Origin: Brettanomyces bruxellensis
Lineage: Eukaryota; Ascomycota; Pichiomycetes; Pichiales; Pichiaceae
Assembly (NCBI RefSeq): GCF_011074885.1
Contig: NC_054690.1
Coordinates: 1,059,001 to 1,123,000, forward strand
Length of the DNA stretch: 64,000 nucleotides
Direction of reading: 5' to 3'
This document shows positions 30,128-41,590 of this stretch, piece by piece; the first letter of the stretch is position 1, and the number at the start of each line of letters is the position of its first letter. The position numbers and the translations under genes were made by a program. A model generated the notes under the pieces. That model made no database searches and was not told the DNA's origin. It saw only the letters and a list, made by a program, of their open reading frames with translations.

Positions 30128-33100
30128 TTGATAATAATATACCTATAGAATACAGCCTAGTCCACAACCGTATCTGTATATATGTATGTTAATTGTTAAT
30201 AATCCGATGACTTTTTGAATAAAGAGTTCGTTTTCAAAGATTTAATATAAAGCGATGGCGGGCATTCAACAATAAGCAACATCCATTTAGAATTATTGGG
30301 GTCGCACATTTTTTTGTTTTATTTTATTTTTTTCTCCACCACGCTTCAATTATTAGCGAATCAAAGCGAGGAATATTGAAATAGTGCACAGCTGCATCTT
30401 TACACCTAAAAATTATTCTGCTTCCTTGCGCATACTGTAGGGAACTAAAAAGGATTTAGTTTCGAGTAACACAAGTAATTATTAATAATACCACGGGAAT
30501 AAATTTATCATCTTGTTCACTTTGTTAGATATGATATTTTAACTTAAAGACAATTCTTATTGGCATATCATCCTCGATCCATAGTGCTAACAGCATTGGC
30601 CTTTTGAGGATATAATTTCAAAGTGGGCTCGAAAATTTGTACGGAAAAAATCACCTGGTATCTATTAAAAAAACGAAAGGCAATCGAAAATACAAAACGT
30701 ATCGAATCCTATTACTTTAAAAACTAGCGAATATTAAATGAATCGAAAACTAAGGCATACAAATTAGAAAGTACTAGCTCTTGCACGTTTCAGAAGCTTA
30801 AATTTCGAAGTTATCGATTGGGTTTTGTTGATGAATTAATACGTTATAAAAGGAGAAATCGAAAGTACAGAAAATGAGATTAGAAAATATATGTATACAT
30901 CATTTTGATGGGAATAGATGAACACAAACATATGCTGGATATCCTATTCCATTTTGAAGGAGGCTTTATTGATGGTCAACTTATGATATTGTATGCATCT
31001 CACTCAGGGAACGCGTGTGCCCTACATACATGTTTACATTCTCAGGCACTTATTGTACTTCTCGCTTATCCTTTAATGGCCGAACAAAACACGCTAACAA
31101 ATCTTTGTCTAATGAAAGATTGCAGAAGCTATTGTTTATGTAGGGAAGGATTATTGAAATGAAATGCGAAAAACTGCTGGCCTGAAAAATTCTTTCTATT
31201 GAAGAATTCGTACAGGGAACGAAAAAATAGGAGAGCGAATACAGCCATACAATTCAGACGCGTCCGATCCCTGAACCCCTTTAAATCATACTCAACGCGA
31301 TTTGAATAATCAACCGTCGACAACAAATTTTAATATGACCTCTTGCATGTAATCCATCTTCATGTGGAAAACCAAATTCTTTCTGAAACACTTGGATGAT
31401 GTCACAATCACAAGATTTTACAATTTTCTCGTAAACCGCGGAAGGGAATTTTACTTAGTTTTACCATGCTATTTTAGATATTCTTTGAAGGCCCACTTAC
31501 ATGTGCATGAATTAATTAGACGATTACTCTCAGCCACAAATTAAAGCAGTGGTTGTAACATTATCTTTCCTAAAATGACGTCAATTTGTCATTACTTCTG
31601 AAGTGAGACATACTTTTCAAAAGCTATTTCCCTAAACAGAATAAGGTATACATCAATTTAAACTCAAATGCGGCCATTACATTGAACAAAGCAAGCCACC
31701 TAATTTACTACACACAAATCGACAAATGTGATGAATTTAGCAACTAATAGGTCATCACAAAAGAACTGATCGAGTTGTTCGATAGTAATACGGCTATTAG
31801 TACAAAAGGCAGGACACAACAAAATTACCTCATTAGAATAAACGTAAACATTCATAATTAAACCAAAATTGGAACCAGCCCCTTGGCATAATTTTTTGAA
31901 TAGAATCAATGCTTTTTTTTTGAATTTGAACAATCAGATCAAAAGAAAGAAGAATCGCAGCCAAAGATCAAAGCGCACGTTTATTTACCGAAGAATATTC
32001 TTCGGATAGAAGCAAAAATGGGTCATAACATAGTAATGATAAGAGCTAGAAGGTAGAGTTGTTTTAAGTAAAAATTGCACGGCCTTGCGACAAAACAGAT
32101 TGGAATTGCGGTATCAGACAAGATTTAGGTGAGGCTTCCATTTTGAATCGCGAATGAAAATGATACATATATCTAACATAACGAAAAAAAAAACTGAAAA
32201 TCTTCGGCAAGGCGTGAGCAGAAGGGAAAAATAATAAAATACGAAAAGAAAAGAAAATAAAATCAGACAATGTTTTTGTAAATCCCGAAAAATAATAAGA
32301 TTCAGATGGTGCTTAAAACCGAAATAACCCCTTTGGCTTCCTGCAGGGTTTCAATTGGATACGGCGAATAGTTACAAAGAAACAACAAAAAAAACATAGT
32401 CATACAATTTTTACATATCTTCAACTGAGCTCAAGTAAAAAGAAACATATCTATGAATGATTCGGATATATATTGAAGAATGAAATGGGTCCAGTCAAAC
32501 ATTTGAAGCCAAAACACGTAAAAAAGTCCGCGAATCTCTTCTTCTCCCATCGTATTGGTTTCGGGTTAAAAGGCATAAACTTATTTTGTTCGTAACAATA
32601 AAAATTTTGAAAATTTATTTCGAATCTTTCTTATTGTTCCAGGGGGAGGAGTGGGAGTTCCAAACAGGGAGCGTTGCTTCAATAATTATGCTACTACTAT
32701 TTTTATCGGTTATGGCTAATAACCCCTTCCAGTTTACGAATTACCCTTCGGTAAAAAAAAGTATATAAACATGCGATCTGTCTCTTCTTGTTTTCGTGAT
32801 CAAGTGCCCTTTTAACTTTAAGGTTTCGACTTCCACACTTTATACGTTCTTCTACCCCAACTCCCACACAACTCAGGGTTCTGAATTACTAGATCTAATA
32901 AAGTATTCTTTCGTTCCGCAATCAATTTTGCTTTTTGTGTCGTTTTCTTGGTTTCACCTTTTTTAGCTCACTCGCTACACAGCCAAGTTATTTAATTTAG
33001 GAACGGTACGTTCTTGATACTCTTCCTCATCAAGGACTTAACAATACACTAGTCGCCGCATTCTTACCATCACACTTGATTGATCTCGTCAGTCCTCTTG

Positions 33101-33159
33101 AACAGATTTGTTTAGAAAGAGGATTAAAAGGAAACACATATTGAAAAAAATAAATCGAA
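30128..33159. other. 3-kb gene-free stretch upstream of EXG1
   Basis: No convincing gene in six frames. Short frames such as 30905-31162 (85 codons) do not look protein-like. The last 400 bp are pyrimidine-rich with a TATATAA at 32761, a likely EXG1 promoter. The length suggests complex upstream control or an undetected non-coding RNA. Confidence 0.45.
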
Positions 33160-34431
33160 ATGAAGTTTATTTTATTGTCCACAATTTTGAGTGGTCTTCT
33201 CTCGTTTGCTGCTGCTGCTCCAATCATTTTAAAGAAACGTGATTGGGATTACACAAAAGATAAAATTCATGGTGTGAATATTGGAGGTTGGCTTGTTCTA
33301 GAGCCATACATTACACCTTCGCTATTTGAGACGTTTGGTGACGATGCACCAGTGGATGAATATCACTACACTCAACAGCTAGGCAAGGAAGAGGCTTCTA
33401 AGAGATTACAAGAGCACTGGGCTAACTGGATTACAGAGAAGGACTTCGAATATATTGCCAATCTGGGTCTTAACATGGTTAGGATTCCAATTGGATACTG
33501 GGCTTTTGAATTGCAGGACAATGATCCATACGTCCAGGGACAGCAAGCGTATTTGGACAAGGCTCTTGGCTGGGCAGAAAAAAATGGCTTGAAAGTTTGG
33601 ATCGATTTGCATGGTGTTCCAGGCTCTCAAAATGGATTTGATAATTCTGGTTTGCGTGATCAAATCAACTGGCAAACTGGTTCCGGAAATGTCGATTTCA
33701 CATTAAACGTGTTGAAAGAAATGATTGAGAAATATTCCGATTCCGATTACAGCGACACAATTATTGGAATTGAGTTGTTGAACGAGCCTTTAGGATCCTC
33801 CTTGAACATGGATGAACTTAAGGTCTTCTACAGTAGTGGCTATGAACTTGTTAGAGACCAGGATGCTTCCATTCCAGTCATTATTCAAGATGCTTTCCAG
33901 TCCGATTACTACTGGGATGACTTTTTAAATACTGAGCAAGACACAAACATTTACGGCGTTGTTGTTGATCATCATCACTACCAGGTCTTTTCTACTGGTG
34001 AACTTCAGAGAGACATGGATACACGCATTCAAACCGCATGTAACTGGGGTAAGCAGGAAGGTGGGGAGTACCACTGGAATGTCTGCGGAGAGTTCTCAGC
34101 AGCCCTTACGGATTGTGCCAAGTGGCTCAATGGTTTAGGAAGGGGTGCCAGATATGACTCTTCATATGGAGGTGGTGCTTATGTTGGAAGTTGTGATGAT
34201 TTGTACACGTACGATGAAGACTACTGGAACAATAGTGATGTCATCAAGCAATACAGGCAGTATGTGGAGGCCCAAATGGATGCATTTGAGAATGGAAAGA
34301 TGGGAGGATGGGTTTTCTGGTGTTGGAAGACAGAATCCGCTGTTGAGTGGGACTTCCAGAGGTTGGCTGGCCTTAACGTCATTCCTCAGCCTTTGGATGA
34401 CAGGTTATATCCTAACCAGTGTAGCTTCTAA
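33160..34431 (+). CDS. EXG1: Secreted exo-1,3-β-glucanase (GH5 family)
   Basis: A 423-residue cell wall enzyme that releases glucose from β-1,3-glucan. A signal peptide covers about residues 1-20, followed by a short propeptide ending in LKKR, a Kex2 cleavage site after Arg27. GH5 signatures are [20 protein letters not shown], the acid/base Glu209 in LLNEP and the nucleophile Glu311 in CGEFSAA. The C-terminus ends in [13 protein letters not shown], as is usual for yeast Exg1-type enzymes without a GPI signal. Codon use is more biased than in most neighbours, consistent with high expression. Confidence 0.95.
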   Translation: MKFILLSTILSGLLSFAAAAPIILKKRDWDYTKDKIHGVNIGGWLVLEPYITPSLFETFGDDAPVDEYHYTQQLGKEEASKRLQEHWANWITEKDFEYIANLGLNMVRIPIGYWAFELQDNDPYVQGQQAYLDKALGWAEKNGLKVWIDLHGVPGSQNGFDNSGLRDQINWQTGSGNVDFTLNVLKEMIEKYSDSDYSDTIIGIELLNEPLGSSLNMDELKVFYSSGYELVRDQDASIPVIIQDAFQSDYYWDDFLNTEQDTNIYGVVVDHHHYQVFSTGELQRDMDTRIQTACNWGKQEGGEYHWNVCGEFSAALTDCAKWLNGLGRGARYDSSYGGGAYVGSCDDLYTYDEDYWNNSDVIKQYRQYVEAQMDAFENGKMGGWVFWCWKTESAVEWDFQRLAGLNVIPQPLDDRLYPNQCSF

Positions 34432-36070
34432 GCCTGGACACATCCATCATTCTTAGGAAGGCAGCTGTCTTCTCATCTCTCATCAAAATTGCATTATTTT
34501 TTTTTTTTTCCTTTCTTACGTCCATCATCTTTTTTTTAGTTGCACATTCTGGGGTTTTCTTTATCATTTACACTTTGTACACTACACAATAATTACATCG
34601 AATTAAATAAATCGGTAGTGAACGAAGTTTAATATCATTTTGATGAAGTGTAAACAATGCTTTTTAAAAGAGTAAATATTCTAGACCGGCTATAGACACA
34701 AACAATAGGTTGCTTCGTCATGACTATTTGGTCGTTAAGTGTATGGAATAACTATTAGTTATTTCTGATGTATCGCTTATTATCGTTGAATGCTACATCG
34801 CGAATGATTGCACATTAGCTCTTGTATAATACAAGTCGCCACAAATGATAGGTGGTCAGCAAAATGATATAATGTTTTACCTGTGTTTCAGTAAAAAAAG
34901 AAGGGGAAAAATTTTGGGAACAATAGGGGAGCTAATGAATAAAACCAAATAATGCTGGCTGTCAGCTTCATTACATCAATCAAGATCCTCACATACTTTT
35001 ATTTTTCCGCTGAATCTGACTTACTTAATTCCATTGTTGTCCCTATAACATCTCAAAGAAATATTTTTGAAAATTTCATACCGCGTCTCGGATTACTTTA
35101 AATTAATTATTGGAAGCTAATGCACCAATCAATAATTTTTTGGGCAAATTTACTTCCACACATTCAAGCGTACCCACATATTTCATATCATCTGATTCTT
35201 GCTCTCTTGCTACACTTGCCTAATGTGATTTACGTAGCATCTAATGGAGAGGGGATAATTACCAAATATGGAGGAGAACTGCGTAAAAATGTGCTCGTGT
35301 TTAACTTCTTCCTGCTCTTGTGCGAACATTGTAGTTTGATCATTGAATGCACGCTGGAAAAGGTTAATTCAATTTCCTGTGTCAGGAACATCGGGATATA
35401 ATTTCTTTTTGGGAACGCAAGGCTGTCTGCCATTATTAACTTTGCCCTGAGAATTTGTATTTCTCAACTTATAACAAGCCACCGCGCAGAAAAACAGGTA
35501 GCTGCGCCGAAAGTTCCGAATTAGCATTTTACAGCAGTCTCTACATGGACGAATAATTGCGTTTAATATTGCTGATAACTCTACACGATTGAATACTACA
35601 AATTTTGTATAGTTCAGACTGCTAACGTTTATCGTATAATGTACTGCATAGGCTCAATTAGAATAATCATTATTTAGGCCCTATTTTAGAAGGCAGAATG
35701 GGAAACATAATTGTGTACATTTTCTTCCATGGTTATTTTTATGTACAAAGGCACCTTTTGTTATACAAATAACATACAGAAACCGTCAAAACAGGTTCGC
35801 AATCCCGGAAATACCAAGATAATACCAGTTTGATCCGACTGTAGATAAGGCGGTAATTAAACATACCTACGTACATCCGTACATCCGTGATTGAAATTAA
35901 TTTTCTGGTATTATGCGTTGCCCTTAGATTAGACATTGTCATCAAGATAGATGACTGCTTGCTGAAGCCATTAATATGGACCTACTACATAAAAAAGCAA
36001 TTGCAATAATCAACGACATAACTAGAATATAAAGAAGTAAGACTATAACAACAGAACTGGTTTGGCTTAA
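34432..36070. other. 1.6-kb gene-free stretch EXG1-ASR1
   Basis: AT-rich sequence with a T run near 34498, the likely EXG1 3' end. A 93-codon frame at 35120 and a 68-codon minus frame at 35739 show no recognisable features. A direct TACATCCG repeat occurs near 35872-35887. Confidence 0.4.
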
Positions 36071-37687
36071 ATGGACAGTGAAGGAGAAGCAGAAATGGAT
36101 GATAGTGACTTGAAATCGGATTGTTCCTCCAACTCATCTGGGTCTCTGGTGGTGATCCATACCGAAGAATCAGCTTCAACAACAAATTTGAAAAATACAA
36201 ATGATGATAATGATTCAGATGATAAAGGGGAAGTTTCGAAAAATTTATCAGAGACAGACGCAGAGATTGATTCAGTAGATCTGTGTGCAATCTGTCTGGA
36301 CCAGTTGCCTGATGGGGGTCAGAAAATTGCGAGAGAAACAAGAACGACACAATATTTGGCCAGAATAAGGCCATGCAGTCATTTATATCATGACTTCTGT
36401 ATTCAGGCATGGGCTGAAAAGGCGAACACATGCCCTAAATGCAGAGGCAGATTCAACACTATTGAACTTATAGCCGATCATAAAGTGACACGCAAAATAC
36501 ATGTGGATGATAAGTTATTCCCTCTTGAAATTGATGATAGTATACCGCCGGAGTTTGTTGATGAGTTAGAGGATCTTCCGGAATTTCATCATCAGCATCT
36601 CCAGAATCAACTTTGCTGTCTATGCGACTGCACCACTAATTCACCATTTGTTATTTGCAGCGAGTGCTCGTCAGGTTATCATCTCTCGTGCCTTGGAATA
36701 TCCGAGTTTACTAGATTTAATTGTCCCATATGTGACTCCATTCAGGATCTTAATTCAGTTGTTGCTATGGATCGTTCATCATCTTCGTCTTCATCTACTA
36801 GAGCCAATAGAAGACAGCGGAGAATTATATCTGGTAATCGCCGTGCTGTTAGAAGAGCCAATAATAATAACCTCATGCAACAGCTACGTCAACATATTCG
36901 AAGTAGACGATTCAACCAACTGGGATTACCAATTCCTGTCCGTCAAAATGTCAACAGCGAGTTAATCAGAAGAAGAGCGGGCCTCAATTCTGCAGACGAT
37001 GACATAGATTATGTTTCACTAGCTGATAGCAATAGAAAACGGGCCGAGAGCCTTCATTTGAAAGAGTATGTGGCTAAAGAAGAAAATCAAAAGGAGAACA
37101 GTGAAGAAAAGCTTGCATGGAAGATTTTGGATAATCTTCGAAATGGTAGATCCGAACCTCAGACGTCCAGCAAAGATGAGAATCATTCAAACGATAATGA
37201 GAAAAAGCTCAAACGACCAAAGCACAGAAAGCACAGCGTACATGAGGAAGATTCAAAGTCAACCGAGACTGAAATAAAAGCAGAGAAATTAAAGCAAGAT
37301 GTGCCCGCTAAGTTAACTGTTGAAGCGTTAAATAAGCATGATAAAGAATTAGAGCAGCAAGAAATACATAATGCTGCTTTACAAAGACTCCGGAGGAAAC
37401 AGAGGAATACACCGCAAACAGGCAAACTAAACTACAACGAAAAAATGATTGTGCAGCGAATACTATTAAGACCATATCTGCGAAAACTCAAACTTCCTGC
37501 CGCAAAGTATACTGAAGTTAACAAATTTGTATCACGGCATCTTTATAAAGAGATTGAATCAAATCCACAATATTTATATAGATTCAATGCTTTACATGAG
37601 ATTGCCGAGAGAGAGGGGGTTGATTTCAAGAATAAAAAGGCGGTTGACGAGGCGTTTAGTAAACAGGGAATTGATCATTCACCTTGA
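36071..37687 (+). CDS. ASR1: RING and PHD finger protein, Asr1/PHRF1-like
   Basis: A nuclear ubiquitin ligase candidate. An acidic Ser-rich start is followed by a RING-H2 near residues 75-125 (CAICLDQL, CSHLYHDFC, CPKCRGRF) and a PHD finger near 175-225 (CCLCDCTTNS, CSECSSGYHLSC, CPIC). Then come Ser/Arg-rich and Lys/Glu-rich linkers and a helical C-terminal domain (NEKMIVQRILLRPYLRKLKL). Yeast Asr1 has the same RING-PHD pair and ubiquitylates the Rpb1 tail, but is shorter (288). The frame stops at 37687 inside that helical domain. The +1 frame continues ELIIHLEAEFGPIVRRLIK and AKMG to a stop at 37739. Removing one G of the G3 run near 37667 would give 555 residues, so the true end may be 37739. 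Confidence 0.75.
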   Translation: MDSEGEAEMDDSDLKSDCSSNSSGSLVVIHTEESASTTNLKNTNDDNDSDDKGEVSKNLSETDAEIDSVDLCAICLDQLPDGGQKIARETRTTQYLARIRPCSHLYHDFCIQAWAEKANTCPKCRGRFNTIELIADHKVTRKIHVDDKLFPLEIDDSIPPEFVDELEDLPEFHHQHLQNQLCCLCDCTTNSPFVICSECSSGYHLSCLGISEFTRFNCPICDSIQDLNSVVAMDRSSSSSSSTRANRRQRRIISGNRRAVRRANNNNLMQQLRQHIRSRRFNQLGLPIPVRQNVNSELIRRRAGLNSADDDIDYVSLADSNRKRAESLHLKEYVAKEENQKENSEEKLAWKILDNLRNGRSEPQTSSKDENHSNDNEKKLKRPKHRKHSVHEEDSKSTETEIKAEKLKQDVPAKLTVEALNKHDKELEQQEIHNAALQRLRRKQRNTPQTGKLNYNEKMIVQRILLRPYLRKLKLPAAKYTEVNKFVSRHLYKEIESNPQYLYRFNALHEIAEREGVDFKNKKAVDEAFSKQGIDHSP

Positions 37688-37739
37688 AGCCGAGTTTGGG
37701 CCTATAGTGAGACGTTTGATAAAGGCTAAGATGGGCTAA

Positions 37740-38093
37740 CAATGGACTTTTCAAATACATTTACGCAAAAAAATGTACGCAAAATTTGCCGAATCTATAT
37801 ATATCTATGGGGACAGTTTATAGAAATGAGGATCGAAATCAGCTTTATTAATGGATGGTAGCTATTGATCATTAATTAAGGATGGCGAATGGGAAAAATG
37901 TGGTTAAAAGCAGAAAATAGAAAAAGGGAGAGAAAGATTCATAAATTTCACGAGTAGAGTAGGGAAAGAAAAAGGATATACTCCATGAATTATTATTCTA
38001 ACGGATGTGGTATCCATGACAGAAAGGCTAAGAAGAAGAAAGAAAGAATACGGATTAAAGAGAAACCACTGATCAACAAAATGCCCAAGGAAC
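37740..38093. other. Convergent 3' region ASR1-KES1
   Basis: A 354-bp AT-rich spacer. No gene seen. Confidence 0.4.
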
Positions 38094-39359
38094 TCAACAT
38101 TTAATATCCTTTTCAGCATTAAACTTTTCCAAGTTAAAACGCCAATGCTTCATCGTTTTGGATGACTTCTCCTTACTGCTGCCTTCAAGAATTCCAGACG
38201 GAACGTTTTTCATGGAAAGATGTGCCATCTTGAACAGTTTCATGCCAGCTTTATCAGTATGATCTTTTGCCGAGTAGTCAATCTCATCATACCAACGTCT
38301 AGTCCACGTGACACCTTTCGCCTCTTCTTTTTTCCTGAGTTCACGCTGCTCGTTTTCAATCTGTGATTTTTCTTTGGTGATCAATTTGTAGTCGCCTTGA
38401 ACGATAGAATCAGCAACTTTCTTCCAGGCCCTACGACTCTCAAGTTCATGCTGCTCTGAAATAGGTTTCACAATTAGTTTTTGGGCAACGGCCTTCGAAG
38501 AATCGAAAAAGCGCTTTCTTTTCTCCGAATCAGCTTCAGAGCCTTTGCTAATGAAGCACACCCCACTCCACTGTCCAAATATAGTATACAAGGCATTATA
38601 CTTATTAAGGGACTCCTCGTGGTTTCTATAAATGCGGCACTTGAAACTATTACTTTTTCCGCTGAAGTAGCCTCTGCCGGAATACTCGAAAACGGCACAA
38701 TACTTGCTGGAAGATTGTATGTATGACTTCTGATCCAATTCAACTGTTGGTGATCCTTTAATGAGACCCTCCAAATGAAGAGGAGGAAGCGTAATCAAGT
38801 AATCTTCCCCTAGGTTACGATAATGCAACAAAGCATGACCGTGTTGCCGCACATTCAATGATGTAGCACTCATAAATGCCCGCACACCACTGTAACCTTC
38901 AAGCAATGTGTTCTGTTTTTCATTCCAAACAGCATAGGCCGAAATAGGAGGATGATGCTGAACTTGTTCCAACACAAGTTTCGTCTCGCCTAATCTATGA
39001 TCCTGGGTGTCATCAGCAAACTTAGCGACAAAGACCTCACCCAAAAATGGATTCAATGGCTTCTTTTCACTATGCTTGCTATCTGTACGCGAAGCATATT
39101 GCGAATTTATAGTGGCCAAGTACCATTTAATGACGGCTAGTAGACGACGAAGATGAATTGAGGATTTTCTTTTTTTACCATCATCATCCTTGATGGTATT
39201 TGGTGCCAAAAGCAACTCAGTATTAGTTCCCCAGTACTGGGAGTATTCGAGCAAAGACTTTGGTGAAAGAATAAACGGCGGCGCTGTCAAAGAACTGAGA
39301 TCTCCATTGTATGAAGCAATGGAAGCGATGAAAGATGCCCAAGTTGAAGCGTAATTCAT
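38094..39359 (-). CDS. KES1: Oxysterol-binding protein homologue Kes1/Osh4
   Basis: A 421-residue lipid-exchange protein made of an ORD domain only, carrying sterol and PI4P between Golgi and other membranes. The N-terminal lid NYASTWASFIASIASYNGDLSSL and APPFILSP match yeast Kes1. NPFLGEVF and the PI4P-binding signature EQVQHHPPISAY are present. The frame is open 12 codons further upstream to another ATG. I chose the Met at 39357-39359 because it aligns with the family start. Downstream (C-terminal) is the usual charged helical region ending KHWRFNLEKFNAEKD. Confidence 0.94.
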   Translation of the reverse strand: MNYASTWASFIASIASYNGDLSSLTAPPFILSPKSLLEYSQYWGTNTELLLAPNTIKDDDGKKRKSSIHLRRLLAVIKWYLATINSQYASRTDSKHSEKKPLNPFLGEVFVAKFADDTQDHRLGETKLVLEQVQHHPPISAYAVWNEKQNTLLEGYSGVRAFMSATSLNVRQHGHALLHYRNLGEDYLITLPPLHLEGLIKGSPTVELDQKSYIQSSSKYCAVFEYSGRGYFSGKSNSFKCRIYRNHEESLNKYNALYTIFGQWSGVCFISKGSEADSEKRKRFFDSSKAVAQKLIVKPISEQHELESRRAWKKVADSIVQGDYKLITKEKSQIENEQRELRKKEEAKGVTWTRRWYDEIDYSAKDHTDKAGMKLFKMAHLSMKNVPSGILEGSSKEKSSKTMKHWRFNLEKFNAEKDIKC

Positions 39360-40210
39360 GATGGGGCACAAAGAGAAATTATATGTCCAGAGCAAGGTGA
39401 ACGAACAACGTATATGATGCAGTTTCTTCTAAAAGCAAGAGAAAAAAAAGCAGAACCGATTGACGAGTTTTAAGTATTAGATAGTAGAACGGACTTTACA
39501 GAGCCAAAGAATGAAATATGAAACAAGGGAAACAAATCAACACATGTGTAAAAAAGTGTGAAAAAAAAATAGGTGCCGACAAGCCAAGGGGGCTTAAAAT
39601 TGCACACAAAAAAGCATGTTATGGACCTAAACGTAAATAGCAACACCAAAATAGTTGTTGCCCAAATCTGGTATTATCGATCTGGCGTCTAATCTCCTAG
39701 GTCGTGTTGAAGTCCACGATTAAGTAAATAAAGCTGGATGAGAAGAAAATGAAAAAAAAANATATATATATTGGTGAGAACAAAGGAGTGAAAAATATTT
39801 AGACACTTTCTAAGTATCAGTTTACGATGTAAACGACACGGGTCGTATAGAAATTATTCCAGCGTACGGAGGATGGGTAAACGGATTTTTTCTTTGTGGG
39901 GCTAAGCGAATCGTAAGCAGAGCAACTATTATTACAAATGGCCAACATAATAATGTCTAAGTTAGATGAGCTTTGGAGAATTCCCCAAAAAATTACGGAA
40001 GAAGGCCGATTCACCAAACTTATCTTACCGTCCCCGAACTACTAATTTACGAACTACAGTACTAACCGTTCATGGCATCAAAGATAACAGAATTGTTCAA
40101 GCGTAAAAAGTCACATATATTAAAGGAAAGAGATATAGATAGGAAATCAGATGAGGCACTTTGAGAACTGAGAAAAAACATCAAAAGAGCAAAATGCCAG
40201 TCTATCTTAT
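39360..40210. other. Intergenic KES1-GDH1, containing an undetermined base
   Basis: An 850-bp AT-rich region holding the KES1 upstream region and the GDH1 3' end. An A9 run is followed by N at 39761 and a TA dinucleotide stretch, so the assembly is uncertain here. A lone TACTAAC at 40060-40066 has no matching splice pair. Confidence 0.5.
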
Positions 40211-41590
40211 TTACCACCAGTCACCCTGGTCGTGCATAGCATCAGCGACCTTGACGAAACCGGCAATGTTAGCACCCATAACCAAAGATGGAAGAGAACC
40301 CTTGTTGGCCTCAGCCTTGTAAGTGTTGGCAGTCTCGTAGCAGTTGTCGAAGCATGTAACCATGATGTCCTTCAACTTCTTGTCGACCTCCTCGGTCGTC
40401 CACTGAACCCTCTGGGAGTTCTGGGCCATCTCTAGGCCGGAAACGGCAACACCACCACAGTTAGCAGCCTTACCAGGAGCATACCAGATAGAGCTTCCAA
40501 GAGTCTTTGCGTTCTTTCTCTCAGCCTCGAAAACATCGATGGCCTCTCTGGTGCAACCCATGTTGGAACCTTCAGCGATGAACTTGCAACCGGCAGCAAC
40601 CAAAGCCTTGGCCTCATCCTCAGAAACCTCATTCTGGGTGGCACATGGAAGGGCGATGTCGACGGCACCAACGTTGGTCCAAGGTCTTGCACCAGGCAAG
40701 TACTGGATCTTGTGACCCTGGAACGAGTCTGCGGAGACGATGATGTCTTTCAAAGACTTGAAGTGCAACTTAGCGGCCTGGATGTCCAAAACCTGCTGTG
40801 GTGTGATACCATTCTGGGCGATGATGGCACCTTTAGAGTCGGAGAGAGAGACAACGGTGGCACCGAGATCGATGGCCTTCAAAGCAGCGTACTGAGCGAC
40901 GTTACCAGCACCAGAGATGGCAACTCTCTTACCTTTGAATGACTCCTTACCGTTGGTAGCCTTCTCGATCATCTTCTCGACGTAGTAGTCCAAACCGTAT
41001 CCGGTGGCCTCAGGTCTGATCAAAGATCCACCCCAAGACAAGCCCTTACCGGTAAGAACACCCTCCCACTGGTTTCTCATCTGCTTGTAAGCACCGAACA
41101 TGAAACCGATCTCACGGCCACCGGTACCAATATCACCAGCTGGAACATCTGTGAACTGGCCAATGTATCTGGCCAACTGTCTCATGAAAGCAACGCAGAA
41201 ACGTCTGATTTCGGCGTCTGACTTGCCCTTAGGGTTGAAGTCAGAACCACCTTTACCACCACCCATGGAAAGGCCGGTCAAAGCATTCTTGAAAATCTGC
41301 TCGAAACCCAAGAACTTCAACACAGAAAGATTCACGGTTGGGTGCAAACGAAGACCTCCCTTGTATGGGCCAAGGGCAGAGTTGAACTGCACTCTGTAAC
41401 CGTGATTCACCTGCATCTCACCTTTATCATTCTCCCAGGTAACTCTAAACTGAAGAATTCTCTCTGGGATAGAAACAACAGGGATAACCTTCTCGTATTC
41501 AGGGTGCTTCTCGAACAAAGTCGACTCCTTAATAGTGGAGACGAACTCGTTAAAAGCTTGCTGGAATTCTGGCTCGTATGGTTGCGACAT
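40211..41590 (-). CDS. GDH1: NADP-dependent glutamate dehydrogenase
   Basis: A 459-residue hexameric enzyme that makes glutamate from 2-oxoglutarate and ammonia in the cytosol. The length and N-terminus ([18 protein letters not shown]) match yeast Gdh1/Gdh3 (454-457). Catalytic-region hallmarks are [27 protein letters not shown] with the substrate-binding lysines, [13 protein letters not shown] and the Rossmann motif [13 protein letters not shown]. Codon use is strongly biased to the preferred set, indicating very high expression, unlike most neighbours. Confidence 0.97.
   Translation of the reverse strand: MSQPYEPEFQQAFNEFVSTIKESTLFEKHPEYEKVIPVVSIPERILQFRVTWENDKGEMQVNHGYRVQFNSALGPYKGGLRLHPTVNLSVLKFLGFEQIFKNALTGLSMGGGKGGSDFNPKGKSDAEIRRFCVAFMRQLARYIGQFTDVPAGDIGTGGREIGFMFGAYKQMRNQWEGVLTGKGLSWGGSLIRPEATGYGLDYYVEKMIEKATNGKESFKGKRVAISGAGNVAQYAALKAIDLGATVVSLSDSKGAIIAQNGITPQQVLDIQAAKLHFKSLKDIIVSADSFQGHKIQYLPGARPWTNVGAVDIALPCATQNEVSEDEAKALVAAGCKFIAEGSNMGCTREAIDVFEAERKNAKTLGSSIWYAPGKAANCGGVAVSGLEMAQNSQRVQWTTEEVDKKLKDIMVTCFDNCYETANTYKAEANKGSLPSLVMGANIAGFVKVADAMHDQGDWW

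Noticed and set aside
40060..40066. TACTAAC in the GDH1 3' region
   Set aside because: No matching donor and acceptor that would join coding sequence.
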